DNA of 64,000 bases, taken from JABMNT01 sp048262655. Lineage in GTDB: Bacteria; Pseudomonadota; Alphaproteobacteria; Rhodospirillales; Casp-alpha2. The notes below the pieces were generated by a model. That model saw only the letters and a program-made list of their open reading frames with translations, did no database searches and was not told the DNA's origin. The translations under genes were made by a program, and so were the position numbers. Shown here one piece after another: positions 51,754 to 60,714 of the stretch (within the stretch, counting starts at the first letter, position 1; every line of letters begins with the position of its first letter). The DNA lies in contig JBLXEY010000001.1 in the NCBI GenBank assembly GCA_048262655.1, forward strand, positions 682,001 to 746,000, given 5' to 3'.

Positions 51754-52506
51754 TCACTTCGCCCCCAACGAAATCATACCGGGGATCGCGACACGGCTCT
51801 CTACCACCCGCATGACCGTCATCACAATTGCCGTGACCAAAATGTAAAGTAATGTAGCGGCGGTAAAGGCTTCAAAACCTTGAAACGTGTATTCTTCGAT
51901 TTGACGCGTTTGTGCCGTAAGTTCCAGAACACCAATCGTCAAAGCGAGGGAAGAGTTCTTAAAAATACCAAGAAAGTCACTGGTCAGGGGAGGAATGATA
52001 ATTCTATAACTGACAGGAAGAAGCACATAACGATAAACCTGAAAAGGGGTTAATCCAATCGCCAAAGCAGCGTAGCGTTGGCCCTGGCTGATCGATTGAA
52101 TTCCAGCGCGAACTTGCTCTCCTACGCGTGATGCCGTGTAGGTCCCCAGGCAAAATACGGCCGTCCAGTATTCGGGTAAAGGGAGTTCCCGTTTGACCCA
52201 CCTGCCCGCCTCCTCTGGAAGGAGCTCGGGCATGACAAAATACCAAAGAAACATTTGCACCAATAAGGGAATATTTCGAAAGATCGTCACATACACAGTA
52301 GCGATTGTTCGAAGCGGTCCGTTATCCAGCGTCCGCATCACCCCGATTAAAGAGCCAAGGGAGAAGGCAATAACCCAGGCCGCTGCGGCAACAGCGATGG
52401 TCCAGCCAAAACCTGACACAATCCAGTAGAAAAACGGCTGCGAGCATCCTGCGGCCGAATCTTCGACCATACAAAAAAGAACACCCCAATCCCAATTATA
52501 ATCCAT
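51754..52506 (-). CDS. Amino-acid ABC transporter permease (GltJ-like)
   Basis: This 250-residue permease is longer at the N-terminus than its partner and starts MDYNWDWGVLFCMVEDSAAG, a Trp-rich lead typical of GltJ. Family segments include IFRNIPLLVQMFLWYFVMPE and the EAA loop RYAALAIGLTPFQVYRYVLL. It begins 92 bp after the receptor gene, with a perfect 13-bp stem-loop in that gap. Confidence 0.93.
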   Translation of the reverse strand: MDYNWDWGVLFCMVEDSAAGCSQPFFYWIVSGFGWTIAVAAAAWVIAFSLGSLIGVMRTLDNGPLRTIATVYVTIFRNIPLLVQMFLWYFVMPELLPEEAGRWVKRELPLPEYWTAVFCLGTYTASRVGEQVRAGIQSISQGQRYAALAIGLTPFQVYRYVLLPVSYRIIIPPLTSDFLGIFKNSSLALTIGVLELTAQTRQIEEYTFQGFEAFTAATLLYILVTAIVMTVMRVVESRVAIPGMISLGAK

Positions 52507-52541
52507 ACCGACTTCCTCTCCGGTTGGCGCAGTTCACCAAC

Positions 52542-52577
52542 CCGCTGTTTGATACTCCGAAGATTATCAAACAGCGG
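52542..52577. repeat. Perfect 13-bp stem-loop between receptor and permease genes
   Basis: CCGCTGTTTGATA (52542-52554) and TATCAAACAGCGG (52565-52577) are exact reverse complements with a 10-nt loop. It lies 22 bp past the receptor stop codon. A smaller hairpin GGTTGG/CCAACC (52522-52542) follows on the transcript. Neither has a U-run, so partial attenuation or RNA 3'-end protection is more likely than full termination. Confidence 0.75.
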
Positions 52578-52598
52578 ACCAGAGATTTAGACACGATG

Positions 52599-53483
52599 TC
52601 AGTGCGGCAAGGCTTGAATCTCAAATGCCGTTAGCAAGGTAGAACTTGCGGGCATGTTGATCTTCGTCGGACCGGGTGAGAACCATTTGTTATAAGTTTT
52701 TAACATTTCACCAGAACGCATCATATCTGCCATCATGACGGTTCCCAAACGACGATAGGTTGAATCGTTGCGAGGGACCATAATTCCATATGGATCGTAA
52801 GATAAGAACCGTCCCGTTACTTGATAGGAACTTGGGTCTTTTGACTTGCTGATCAAACCATAAAGCAAAACATGGTCCGTTGCATAGGCATCAGCGCGAC
52901 CTGTGTCTAAAGCCAACCAACCTTGCGGGTGATCTTTTACCGAAATAATTTTGACGTTAAGGCCTTTTTCTTTAATCACGCGCTTGACTGCTTTTTCATT
53001 GGTCGTGCCAAGCGACAGGGCAATAGCCTTACCATCCAGATCTTCAATTTCTGTAATGCCTGAACCTTTTTTTGATCCCAGCTTAGTGCCGGTAATGAAA
53101 GTCACGGGCAGATAATCAACCTGCTTTTGACGGGTAAGGTTATTCGTTGTTGAGCCGCACTCAACATCGATGGTTCCATTAGCCATCAGTGCAATACGAG
53201 TCTGTGACGTCACAGGCACATGTTTGACTTCGATTTCAGGCATTTTTAAGGTTTTGCGAATTTCATCGACGAATTTGTTACAAAGATCAATCGAATACCC
53301 TTGTGGTTTTCCATCATCGCCAATGTAGGCAAATGGAACTGAAGATTCGCGATGTCCCATATTAACGACGCCACGTTCTTTGATGCGGTCAAGAACATAT
53401 GAGCCCGTTTCAGCCTTGGCGACCGTCGTTCCTGCGGATATCGCCGCGAAGACAGTTGCCACAATCAGTGTTTTGTTCAACAT
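52599..53483 (-). CDS. gltI: Glutamate/aspartate periplasmic binding protein (GltI-like)
   Basis: This 294-residue type-2 binding protein has a signal peptide (IVATVFAAISAGTTVAKA, cleavage near residue 24). It is close to GltI: GVVNMGHRESSVPFAYIGDD, VPVTSQTRIALMANGTIDVE, CGSTTNNLTRQKQV and IISVKDHPQGWLALDTGRAD have direct counterparts in E. coli GltI, including the HRESSVPF and ECGSTTNN ligand-site motifs. It is the first gene of the importer operon and is divergent from a LysR-type regulator. The neighbouring racemase and methylaspartate ammonia-lyase make acidic amino acids, including methylaspartate, plausible ligands. Confidence 0.92.
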   Translation of the reverse strand: MLNKTLIVATVFAAISAGTTVAKAETGSYVLDRIKERGVVNMGHRESSVPFAYIGDDGKPQGYSIDLCNKFVDEIRKTLKMPEIEVKHVPVTSQTRIALMANGTIDVECGSTTNNLTRQKQVDYLPVTFITGTKLGSKKGSGITEIEDLDGKAIALSLGTTNEKAVKRVIKEKGLNVKIISVKDHPQGWLALDTGRADAYATDHVLLYGLISKSKDPSSYQVTGRFLSYDPYGIMVPRNDSTYRRLGTVMMADMMRSGEMLKTYNKWFSPGPTKINMPASSTLLTAFEIQALPH

Positions 53484-53754
53484 TACATACTCCTTTTTTA
53501 TGGTTATTCAGTTTGGTTGGAGTTTCTCAGCCAATTAAAAATTGCCTTACACACGTATTTTTTACGATTACGAAAGATCACCCACCTAAACCCTGCAACA
53601 ACCCTTAACCTACGGGATGTACGTTAAACAAAGCAAATGCTGTTCGCGAATAATATTATTAGTTATTTGCATGAGAGATTTATTATAAAAATAATCTATA
53701 GTATTGGCGTATGCACATTCGATGCCTGTGGACATCTCGTAAAAGGGAAACAAC
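53484..53754. promoter_or_regulatory. Divergent promoter region between gltI-like and LysR genes
   Basis: No gene is seen in these 271 bp, which are AT-rich in the right half. AATAATATTATT at 53649-53660 is a perfect 12-bp palindrome, flanked by GCAAAT (about 53634) and ATTTGC (about 53665). This could be a LysR-type binding site. Assignment is by position only. Confidence 0.35.
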
Positions 53755-54684
53755 ATGGATACACGCTGGCTAGAAGACTTTTTAAGCCTGTCTGAAACAA
53801 AGAATTTCTCGCGCTCAGCAAGAGAACGCAACATCACGCAGCCTGCGTTCAGTCGGCGTATCCGGATGCTCGAAAACTGGGCAGGGGGACAACTCATTGA
53901 TAGAAGCACCTATCCGACCAAGTTAACTCAAGCCGGCGAGAACTTCCTTGATGGCGTAACACCTGTCCTCCATGAACTTCATCGGTTACGGGATGAGGTG
54001 CATAACGATATGGCAAACCAGACTTCTATGGTCGTCATTGCGGCCGGGCACAGCTTATCTTTTCGTATTCTGCCAAAATGGCTACATGCAATCACATCTT
54101 CTGAACAACCCAAAATTCGCATCCGCACCGATTCGCAACACGACTGCCTACAGGACTTAATAGACGGGAATTGTGATTTTTTCCTAAGCTATGCGCACAA
54201 AAATCAACCCGTCTTGCCAGTATCATCGCGCTACCCCTTTCTTGTTCTGGGAACAAAATCTCTTGTTCCGCTTTCGGCGCCGGACGCGGATGGAAATCCA
54301 CTTCACAGCTTGCCGGGATCTGCTGATGCGCCGATCTCCTATTTGGCCTATAGTTTGGAATGTTATCTGGGAACTGTTGTTTCCAGCGCCTTGTCGAAAA
54401 TCCAGCAACCGCACCACCTCAATGCTTGTTACATCGACACAATTGTCGATTCATTGCAGGCATTAGCTGTCGAGGGGTTGGGTCTTGCCTGGCTGCCAGA
54501 AACATCAACCGAAAATGATCTTGCGCAGAATAAATTGATTCGGGCCGGAGGGAAAGAATGGGATTTGCCGTTGGAAATTCGATTATACCGAGCTCATTCT
54601 CGACGTAGCGACGCAGCCGAGCGCGTTTGGTTCGACACCGTCGACTATATTAAGGGCCTTAAGGGATCGGAAATGGTTTGTTAG
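53755..54684 (+). CDS. LysR family transcriptional regulator (HypT/YjiE-like)
   Basis: This 309-residue protein has a LysR helix-turn-helix (WLEDFLSLSETKNFSRSARE, NITQPAFSRRIRMLENW) and an effector-binding domain (VVIAAGHSLSFRILPKWLHA, AVEGLGLAWLPETSTENDL). The N-terminus resembles YjiE/HypT-type regulators, but the context (divergent from a Glu/Asp importer and upstream of amino acid enzymes) points to control of acidic amino acid use. It is likely self-regulated from the shared intergenic region. Confidence 0.92.
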   Translation: MDTRWLEDFLSLSETKNFSRSARERNITQPAFSRRIRMLENWAGGQLIDRSTYPTKLTQAGENFLDGVTPVLHELHRLRDEVHNDMANQTSMVVIAAGHSLSFRILPKWLHAITSSEQPKIRIRTDSQHDCLQDLIDGNCDFFLSYAHKNQPVLPVSSRYPFLVLGTKSLVPLSAPDADGNPLHSLPGSADAPISYLAYSLECYLGTVVSSALSKIQQPHHLNACYIDTIVDSLQALAVEGLGLAWLPETSTENDLAQNKLIRAGGKEWDLPLEIRLYRAHSRRSDAAERVWFDTVDYIKGLKGSEMVC

Positions 54685-54829
54685 GCTGAAGACACCTAAC
54701 AAAAAAGCTGCACTTAAAACCAGGCCATAATAAATTTGCATAATTGTTTTCTTGATCGGCATTGGATGATGCCTTCACCGCGCGTTACTCTCGTGTCATC
54801 AGATCAAATCAACAACAAGGTGCTGTGCT

Positions 54830-55555
54830 ATGGAACGTATTCTAGGTGTGTTGGGTGGGATGGGCCCCTTGGCAACCGTTGATTTTCTATCAAAGATTAT
54901 ACAATCAACGCCTGCTAATTCAGATCAAGATCATATCCCGATCATAGCCGCGTCCCTACCACAAATTCCAGATCGGACCGATGCCATTTTGTTAAGTGGC
55001 GAATCGCCATTAGATGCAATGACCGTTGGTATTCGCCGTCTGGAAGTATCGGGTGCTGGTGCAATAGCGATCCCCTGCAATACAGCCCACCACTGGTATG
55101 AACCTCTGCAACGTAGCACTAAGCTACCTATCCTGCATATTGCAGATTCGGTCGTCGCACATATGAAAGCGAGCGGAATCGAGCCGGGATGCCGCGTTGG
55201 CATACTTGCTTCGAGCGGCACCTTAAAAGTCGGTATTTATGAAACTCGATTGCAAGCCGCCGGTCTGGCCTACGTGGAACCAGAAGCAAAAATACAAGAG
55301 ACACTCATCATGTCGGGGATATGGGATATTAAAACCGGGGATCTGCAACGCGGTGCAAAAAAAATTATCAGTGCAATGGAGTATCTGCAAGATTGTGGTG
55401 CCAAAAAGATTATACTGGCCTGTTCAGAAGTTCCTGTTGGCATTGATTTTGCCAACTATACGAGTCCGGCCTTGATTGACGCGACTGATGTTCTTGCCAT
55501 GGCGTGCGTGAATTGGGCAAAAGGCCGAGATCAAACAATTCGGATGGTCGGCTGA
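54830..55555 (+). CDS. Aspartate/glutamate racemase family protein
   Basis: This 241-residue cofactor-independent racemase begins ILGVLGGMGPLATVDFLSKI. The two catalytic cysteines are in IPCNTAHHW (C83) and LACSEVP (C198). It interconverts D and L forms of aspartate, glutamate or related acids; relatives include YgeA/RacX, which have broad specificity. It is followed 53 bp later by methylaspartate ammonia-lyase, which requires a defined stereoisomer, so the two may act in sequence. Confidence 0.92.
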   Translation: MERILGVLGGMGPLATVDFLSKIIQSTPANSDQDHIPIIAASLPQIPDRTDAILLSGESPLDAMTVGIRRLEVSGAGAIAIPCNTAHHWYEPLQRSTKLPILHIADSVVAHMKASGIEPGCRVGILASSGTLKVGIYETRLQAAGLAYVEPEAKIQETLIMSGIWDIKTGDLQRGAKKIISAMEYLQDCGAKKIILACSEVPVGIDFANYTSPALIDATDVLAMACVNWAKGRDQTIRMVG

Positions 55556-55608
55556 CACGGATGCAAACGTGTTCTTAACAACCCTGAAATCGAAAATGAG
55601 TCTCCGCA

Positions 55609-56856
55609 ATGAATAGTATGCATATAAAAGATGTCCTTCTTGCACCTGGCTATGGAGCTTTTTACTACGACGATCAGACCGCGATCAGAAATGGTATGGA
55701 ACACGATGGTTTTGTCTACAAGGGAGAGCCGGCGACACCCGGATTTTCTATGGTGAGAACCCCGTCAACGTCTCTCAGCATTGGATTGGTATTATCAGAT
55801 GACACCATTGTCTGGGGCGACATGATGAGTGTGCAATATTCAGGCGCTGCAGGGCGCGACCCTCTGTTTAACACCCAGAAGATCGCTGCAATGACCCGGG
55901 ATATTGTTGAACCCAGACTGTTAAATACAGAACCGTCAAAATTCCTGGATGCCTGCCATCAGGTCTTCGAACCTCATGAGGGAAAGCGATTGCCCCTGGC
56001 AATCGAGTATGGCGTGAGCCAAGCCTTATTGCGTGCAGCGGCGCATTCTCATCGCATCACGATGGCGGAAGTAATTTGCTCCCAGTTCAAGTTACCCATT
56101 CCCAGCCAACGCATTCCACTTTATGCCCAAAGTGGCGAAGACCGTCAGGTTAACGTCGATAAAATGATCCTGAAATCGGTAGATGTACTTCCGCATGGGC
56201 TCATCAACTCCGCTCAGGTTTTTGGCGAAAAAGGGGAAACCTTCCGCGAATACGTCAGATGGGTCGTAAATCGCGTCAAAGGACTTGGGCAGGAAAACTA
56301 TCATCCTACCCTGCATTTTGATGTGTACGGTCGCATAGGCGCCGAGTTTGGTCTTAATCCGAACCGAATTGTAGATTATATTTGCCGTGTCGCTGATGAT
56401 GCCGATGGCTTCACAGTCAATATCGAATACCCGGCTGATTTTGGGTCGACAGAAGAACAGATTGATGGATTTGCAAAGCTTGTAAAGCTCATGGAGGATC
56501 GCGGAACATCGGCCAGAATTGTGGCTGATGAATATTGTAATACTTTAGACGATATCAAGCGATTTGCATCAGCAAAAGCCGGACATATTATCCAAATCAA
56601 AATGCCTGACGTTGGCAGTATGGCCGATACTGCTAAGGCAGTCCTTTTCTGCAAAGACCAAGGGACACTCGCCTATGTCGGTGGAAGTTGCTCTGAGACG
56701 GATCTTTCGGCGCGCGCATCTGTTCACATATCTGTCGCCACCCAAGCCGATATGATGTTGGCAAAACCCGGCATGGGCGTTGACGAAGCGGTCACCATTA
56801 CGGGCAATGAGCAAAACCGCTTGCTCGCCGTACTGGCAAGCCGGAAAAAGAAATAA
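55609..56856 (+). CDS. Methylaspartate ammonia-lyase
   Basis: This 415-residue protein of the enolase superfamily aligns over its whole length with clostridial 3-methylaspartate ammonia-lyase. YYDDQTAIRNGMEHDGF, SVQYSGAAGRDPLF, YAQSGEDRQVNVDKM, HFDVYGRIGA, IVADEYCNTLDDIK, IIQIKMPDVG and LAKPGMGVDEA all match. The base Lys331 (IQIKMPD), His196 (LPHGLIN) and metal ligands Asp238, Glu273 and Asp307 are present. It converts (2S,3S)-3-methylaspartate to mesaconate and ammonia. No glutamate mutase genes (mutS/E/L) are nearby, so its substrate may come from outside or from another locus. Confidence 0.93.
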   Translation: MNSMHIKDVLLAPGYGAFYYDDQTAIRNGMEHDGFVYKGEPATPGFSMVRTPSTSLSIGLVLSDDTIVWGDMMSVQYSGAAGRDPLFNTQKIAAMTRDIVEPRLLNTEPSKFLDACHQVFEPHEGKRLPLAIEYGVSQALLRAAAHSHRITMAEVICSQFKLPIPSQRIPLYAQSGEDRQVNVDKMILKSVDVLPHGLINSAQVFGEKGETFREYVRWVVNRVKGLGQENYHPTLHFDVYGRIGAEFGLNPNRIVDYICRVADDADGFTVNIEYPADFGSTEEQIDGFAKLVKLMEDRGTSARIVADEYCNTLDDIKRFASAKAGHIIQIKMPDVGSMADTAKAVLFCKDQGTLAYVGGSCSETDLSARASVHISVATQADMMLAKPGMGVDEAVTITGNEQNRLLAVLASRKKK

Positions 56857-57110
56857 GCAACCACCTTTCGGGTGATCTGGTTCGCGCAATCAAACGGGTC
56901 GCAGCAGCCTGCACAACAGCAAAGTTCGGGGACTACGGCGCACAGTTGATGCCCCGCCAAAACGCGGTTCCATCATTCCTTCCTTTGGTATTTGAATGCA
57001 TTGGACACGCAGTTTGTTGCTGACAGCGCGTTCCAATCCGTTGCTGAAAGAAAAAGGGGGCTTATACTCGCCAAGCGCCGCCAGAATTTTTAGGCACATA
57101 AAGTGAATTA

Positions 57111-58634
57111 TCAAAGGGAAGACCTGTTACTGACGATTTTATATGGTGTACCTGGATCGATCGGGAAGATCGGGCGCGGAATTTTGGTGTAAGGCAGCGC
57201 ACTGAAATCCGAGTTGCCGACGCCCGGCCCCGCAACCATAATCACGTCAGACGCGATTGGTTCAAAACCGGCACGAAAGTTTTGTCGCGATTTGATCAAG
57301 ATGAATTTTTCTTTGAACACATCCAGGTTCGCGTAAAAAAAACAACCCGGGTCAGACGGCTCATAGGGTTGTGACGAAATGAGGACCCGCATGGCGCCTA
57401 AATCAAGGACGGCCGTCGGACCTAATTCTTTAAAATAATCAGGCCCGTCGCCCGGCAGCATGTCTAGAGCCGCGTTACGGATTGATTTAACGGTTCCGGA
57501 GACCTCCAATGGACGCGCCTTGATCCCGAGTGCCGGAATGTCAGTTTTACCGCCAAGGCGCAGTGATATATCAGCCCCCTCTCCCGCTTCGATCATTGTC
57601 TGAACCGCACCCGGATCACAAAACGGCCCTGCGCAGACATCTTGCAAGTTCTGCCTGATCACCTCTGCCAGCACGTCCATCAAATCTGTTTGAGCGCCGG
57701 CGCCATAATTATCACCATGGTCGACCATGACGATCGGGCGTCCTTCTGAAGCCTTTGCTCGGGCGATTGTAACAGCGATAGGTTCCAGATCATACTGGAA
57801 GTCCGATCTCCGTTGCCATGCCATATGCAACAATTCATCCCGCAGTCCATCGCCGGCGCGTTTATTGTTATCCGTCAGGACCACAGCGGTAAGGCCCAAA
57901 TGCGGCACGTCAGACACAGGAAAGCCACCAAGAACCGTTGCAAGAATAACACTTCCATCAGCTTCGGCCTGAATGGCCCGGTCCATGATGTCCTTCATGG
58001 GTTGGCATGAAGGAGTCTGCTTCTCCATATGCGTCAGCAACGGTAATGATCCCCAGGAGAGAACGGGGTCGACATCTCCTTCGAGAGCTTTGACCAAAAC
58101 CCGGCTCGCACGCTGGCCCGTCTCGAAGGTATCGACGTGAGGATAGGTCCGGTATCCGGCAATTACCGTCGCGTTGTCCATAAATGTTTCTGAAACATTG
58201 GCATGAAAATCAAGCGCAACAGCAATCGGTAAGCCGGGGGCAAGAGCACGCACCCGCCTTAGAAGTTCACCTTCTGCATCGGGGTAAGGTTCGCTGACCA
58301 TGGCACCATGTGCATCAAGCAATAACGCATCACAACCGCGCGCGATCTCTGATAACAGGCGTGCAGAAATTTCTTCGAAAGCGCTTGAGATAACGGGGCC
58401 TTGCGGCCTTGCGGAAAACACGCAGGGCACACAAACCTCTGCATCTAATCCTTGAACCCCATCAAACAAACCGGCGAATGATCCCTTAAGGTTACACAAA
58501 ACATCTATCGCGTGCTGACCTGTCATAAAACTTCCGTCAGGCGAATCTCGATTGAAATGCTCAAGTTGGGTGATAACAGGCGAGAACGTATTGGACTCGT
58601 GGCGAACACTGGCCATAACAATACGACGTGTCAT
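57111..58634 (-). CDS. M81 family metallopeptidase (MlrC-like), copy 3
   Basis: This 507-residue MlrC homologue has ASVRHESNTFSPVITQ, LLDAHGAMVSEPYPD, AVALDFHANVSETFMD (metal site, with Phe where the other copies have Leu), YRTYPHVDTFETGQ, DHGDNYGAGAQTD and IKSRQNFRAGFEPIASD (Asn where the other two copies have His). DGADHGRTT of copy 1 is replaced by MEKQTPSCQPM, so the active-site surroundings differ. It follows the TRAP permease gene by 102 bp and is probably its downstream partner, which suggests hydrolysis of a compound taken up by that TRAP system. Confidence 0.9.
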   Translation of the reverse strand: MTRRIVMASVRHESNTFSPVITQLEHFNRDSPDGSFMTGQHAIDVLCNLKGSFAGLFDGVQGLDAEVCVPCVFSARPQGPVISSAFEEISARLLSEIARGCDALLLDAHGAMVSEPYPDAEGELLRRVRALAPGLPIAVALDFHANVSETFMDNATVIAGYRTYPHVDTFETGQRASRVLVKALEGDVDPVLSWGSLPLLTHMEKQTPSCQPMKDIMDRAIQAEADGSVILATVLGGFPVSDVPHLGLTAVVLTDNNKRAGDGLRDELLHMAWQRRSDFQYDLEPIAVTIARAKASEGRPIVMVDHGDNYGAGAQTDLMDVLAEVIRQNLQDVCAGPFCDPGAVQTMIEAGEGADISLRLGGKTDIPALGIKARPLEVSGTVKSIRNAALDMLPGDGPDYFKELGPTAVLDLGAMRVLISSQPYEPSDPGCFFYANLDVFKEKFILIKSRQNFRAGFEPIASDVIMVAGPGVGNSDFSALPYTKIPRPIFPIDPGTPYKIVSNRSSL

Positions 58635-58736
58635 CTCATCCTCCCTAGGGAAACTTGCGTATAACCGCCAACCGATGCTTCCAGGTTAGGCAGATACCTG
58701 ATCGCCATCCCTGGTGCGCCATGTGGCATCCGGGTT

Positions 58737-60065
58737 TTAATCCATCAAAATACCGGGAAGCCAAAGCGCGATACCAGGGAATGCAACGAGCAGCGCAAGT
58801 ACAACCAAGTCACACATAATAAAAGGCACACAACCTTTATAAATCTGTTCAATGGAGACCTTCATGTTCTTGGGTATGGCCCCTTTTATAGCAAACACAT
58901 TCAGTCCAACAGGCGGCGTTATTGCCCCAATCTCGGTCAGTTTCATGGTAATTATGCCAAACCAGATCGGATCGTATCCAAGTTTGACCAGAATCGGAAA
59001 GACAATGGGCAACGTCAGAGCATAAATGCCGACGGGCACCATAATCATACCGAGGAAAAACATGATAGCCATGACACCCAGCAAGATCATAAAGGGTGAT
59101 ATATTAGCACTCAGCAGCAGCATCGTAATCTCTGACGGCAAACCAGATACCGCCAATACACGACTGTAAAACAGGGCGCCTACATTAATCAAAAACAGCA
59201 TTGCAGTGACGTTGGCGGCTTCCCGCATCGAATTCGTGACGTCACCTAGTTTCGTGAACGTTTTTAAATACCACGCAAAACCAAGGGAAACGATGGCACC
59301 GGCGGCAGCAGACTCAGTTGGCGTAAAGACACCGGAATATAGCCCACCAAGAACAACGAAAGCGATGGAAGCAACCGGCCACATTTGAAAGACTTCCTGC
59401 GCCCGACTTTTCGGCGTGTCATCTTCTGGTTCAATCTTTTTATGGGGTGCCAAAGCCGGGTTCCGCTTAACCAAAACAATAATCAGAAGCGCGTAGGTAA
59501 CGGCTGTTAAAATACCTGGCAGAATCCCTGCTGCGAAAAGTTTACCGATCGATTGTTGTGTGAACAGAGCATAGATAATCAGCATCATGCTGGGCGGGAT
59601 CATCGAAGCAAATGTACCCGCAGACGCAATAACACCCACCGAAAGCGCTTTATCGTAGCGAAGGCGATCCATTTCAGGCAGTGCCATTTTTCCAAATATT
59701 GCCGTTGTCGCTATAGAAGAGCCAGATACCGCGCCAAAGATCGCGCAACTGAAACACGTCGCGATCATCAGAGACCCGGGCAGTTTTCTGGCCAACGCAT
59801 GAACGCCATCATAGGCACGCCGGGCCAACCCACCGTTCGATGCGAAAGCGCCCATCAGAATAAACAACGGGATTGCTGTCCAAGTCGGGGTCGCAATCGA
59901 ATAATAAGATGCCTGCCCCAACAGGGTGATCGAACTATCGAACCCCAGCAGATAAATACAGACGATAAAACCGCCCAATAAAAAAGCCAAACCGATCTGC
60001 ATGCCGATCGACATCAAGATCAGCAGTATGACAATGCAAGCGACTCCAGCGATTATAAAGTCCAT
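58737..60065 (-). CDS. TRAP transporter large permease (DctM)
   Basis: This 442-residue, very hydrophobic permease of the DctM family has about twelve spans. Typical segments are PLFILMGAFASNGGLARRAY, AIFGAVSGSSIATTAIFGKM and GAITPPVGLNVFAIKGAIPK. It forms the ion-driven translocation subunit together with DctQ. It lies 61 bp downstream of the DctQ gene. Confidence 0.95.
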   Translation of the reverse strand: MDFIIAGVACIVILLILMSIGMQIGLAFLLGGFIVCIYLLGFDSSITLLGQASYYSIATPTWTAIPLFILMGAFASNGGLARRAYDGVHALARKLPGSLMIATCFSCAIFGAVSGSSIATTAIFGKMALPEMDRLRYDKALSVGVIASAGTFASMIPPSMMLIIYALFTQQSIGKLFAAGILPGILTAVTYALLIIVLVKRNPALAPHKKIEPEDDTPKSRAQEVFQMWPVASIAFVVLGGLYSGVFTPTESAAAGAIVSLGFAWYLKTFTKLGDVTNSMREAANVTAMLFLINVGALFYSRVLAVSGLPSEITMLLLSANISPFMILLGVMAIMFFLGMIMVPVGIYALTLPIVFPILVKLGYDPIWFGIITMKLTEIGAITPPVGLNVFAIKGAIPKNMKVSIEQIYKGCVPFIMCDLVVLALLVAFPGIALWLPGILMD

Positions 60066-60126
60066 AGCTTAGGGTCCTGTTCTTATGAAGGCTGCAGCAA
60101 TTAACCTGAAGCAAGTTTCGTTGGAT

Positions 60127-60627
60127 TTATTCGAATGCGCTTTGCGGCTCATCCGTTTTTTCTTCTTTGGGCAGTTTGAAAATATTTATGGTGGCCTGGA
60201 TCAGAAAAAATATCATTCCGAGGACCATAAAGAATTTAGTGGGCCACGTTGGCAATTCCATCACCCCTTCGATCGCTTCTTTGGTGGTGAAAGCATTCAG
60301 CGCGTCCAGGATGACTGCATATAGAAGTAACGCAATCGTCATTGTTGACAGCGTTTGAACCAAAATGTGCGCAACCCGCCGAAATCGAACTGGAAGCGCG
60401 TCTGTAATAAACTCGAGAGCAACATGCTCTTTGTATTCTTCACAACGCGAAAACCCGAGATAGACGACGATCATCATGACGAAGACCGACAACTCCGCCA
60501 GGCCTTGCAGCGGCATACCGGCCATACGCCAAATAATATCGGCAACCAGCAACAGCATCATGACGAGCATCAACCAACCGGTAAAACCGGATAGAACTCC
60601 ATTAATTTTTGATACGGCATTTTTCAC
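60127..60627 (-). CDS. TRAP transporter small permease (DctQ)
   Basis: This 166-residue protein has four spans, beginning GFTGWLMLVMMLLLVADIIW. The family motif around LAELSVFVMMIVVYLGFSRC is followed by KEHVALEFITDALP. It is the small membrane subunit paired with DctM. A strong stem-loop lies between it and the upstream DctP gene. Confidence 0.93.
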   Translation of the reverse strand: MKNAVSKINGVLSGFTGWLMLVMMLLLVADIIWRMAGMPLQGLAELSVFVMMIVVYLGFSRCEEYKEHVALEFITDALPVRFRRVAHILVQTLSTMTIALLLYAVILDALNAFTTKEAIEGVMELPTWPTKFFMVLGMIFFLIQATINIFKLPKEEKTDEPQSAFE

Positions 60628-60650
60628 GATCAGCGTCCTCTCAAGACATA

Positions 60651-60697
60651 AACGCCCCCTGCTATCTTCGATAAACCGGCGATAGCAGGGCGGCGTT
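60651..60697. repeat. Stem-loop between TRAP receptor and small permease genes
   Basis: CCCTGCTATC (60657-60666) pairs with GATAGCAGGG (60681-60690), and outer AACGCC/GGCGTT arms (60651-60656, 60692-60697) extend the stem with one bulge. The loop is 14 nt. It starts 17 bp past the DctP stop codon. Confidence 0.75.
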
Positions 60698-60714
60698 ACA
60701 AAGGTCTCTTATGA

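Noticed and set aside
54679..54701. Terminator after the LysR gene
   Set aside because: TGTTAGG and CCTAACA form a 7-bp stem overlapping the stop codon, but the stem is AT-rich and is followed by A rather than T residues, so termination is not supported.
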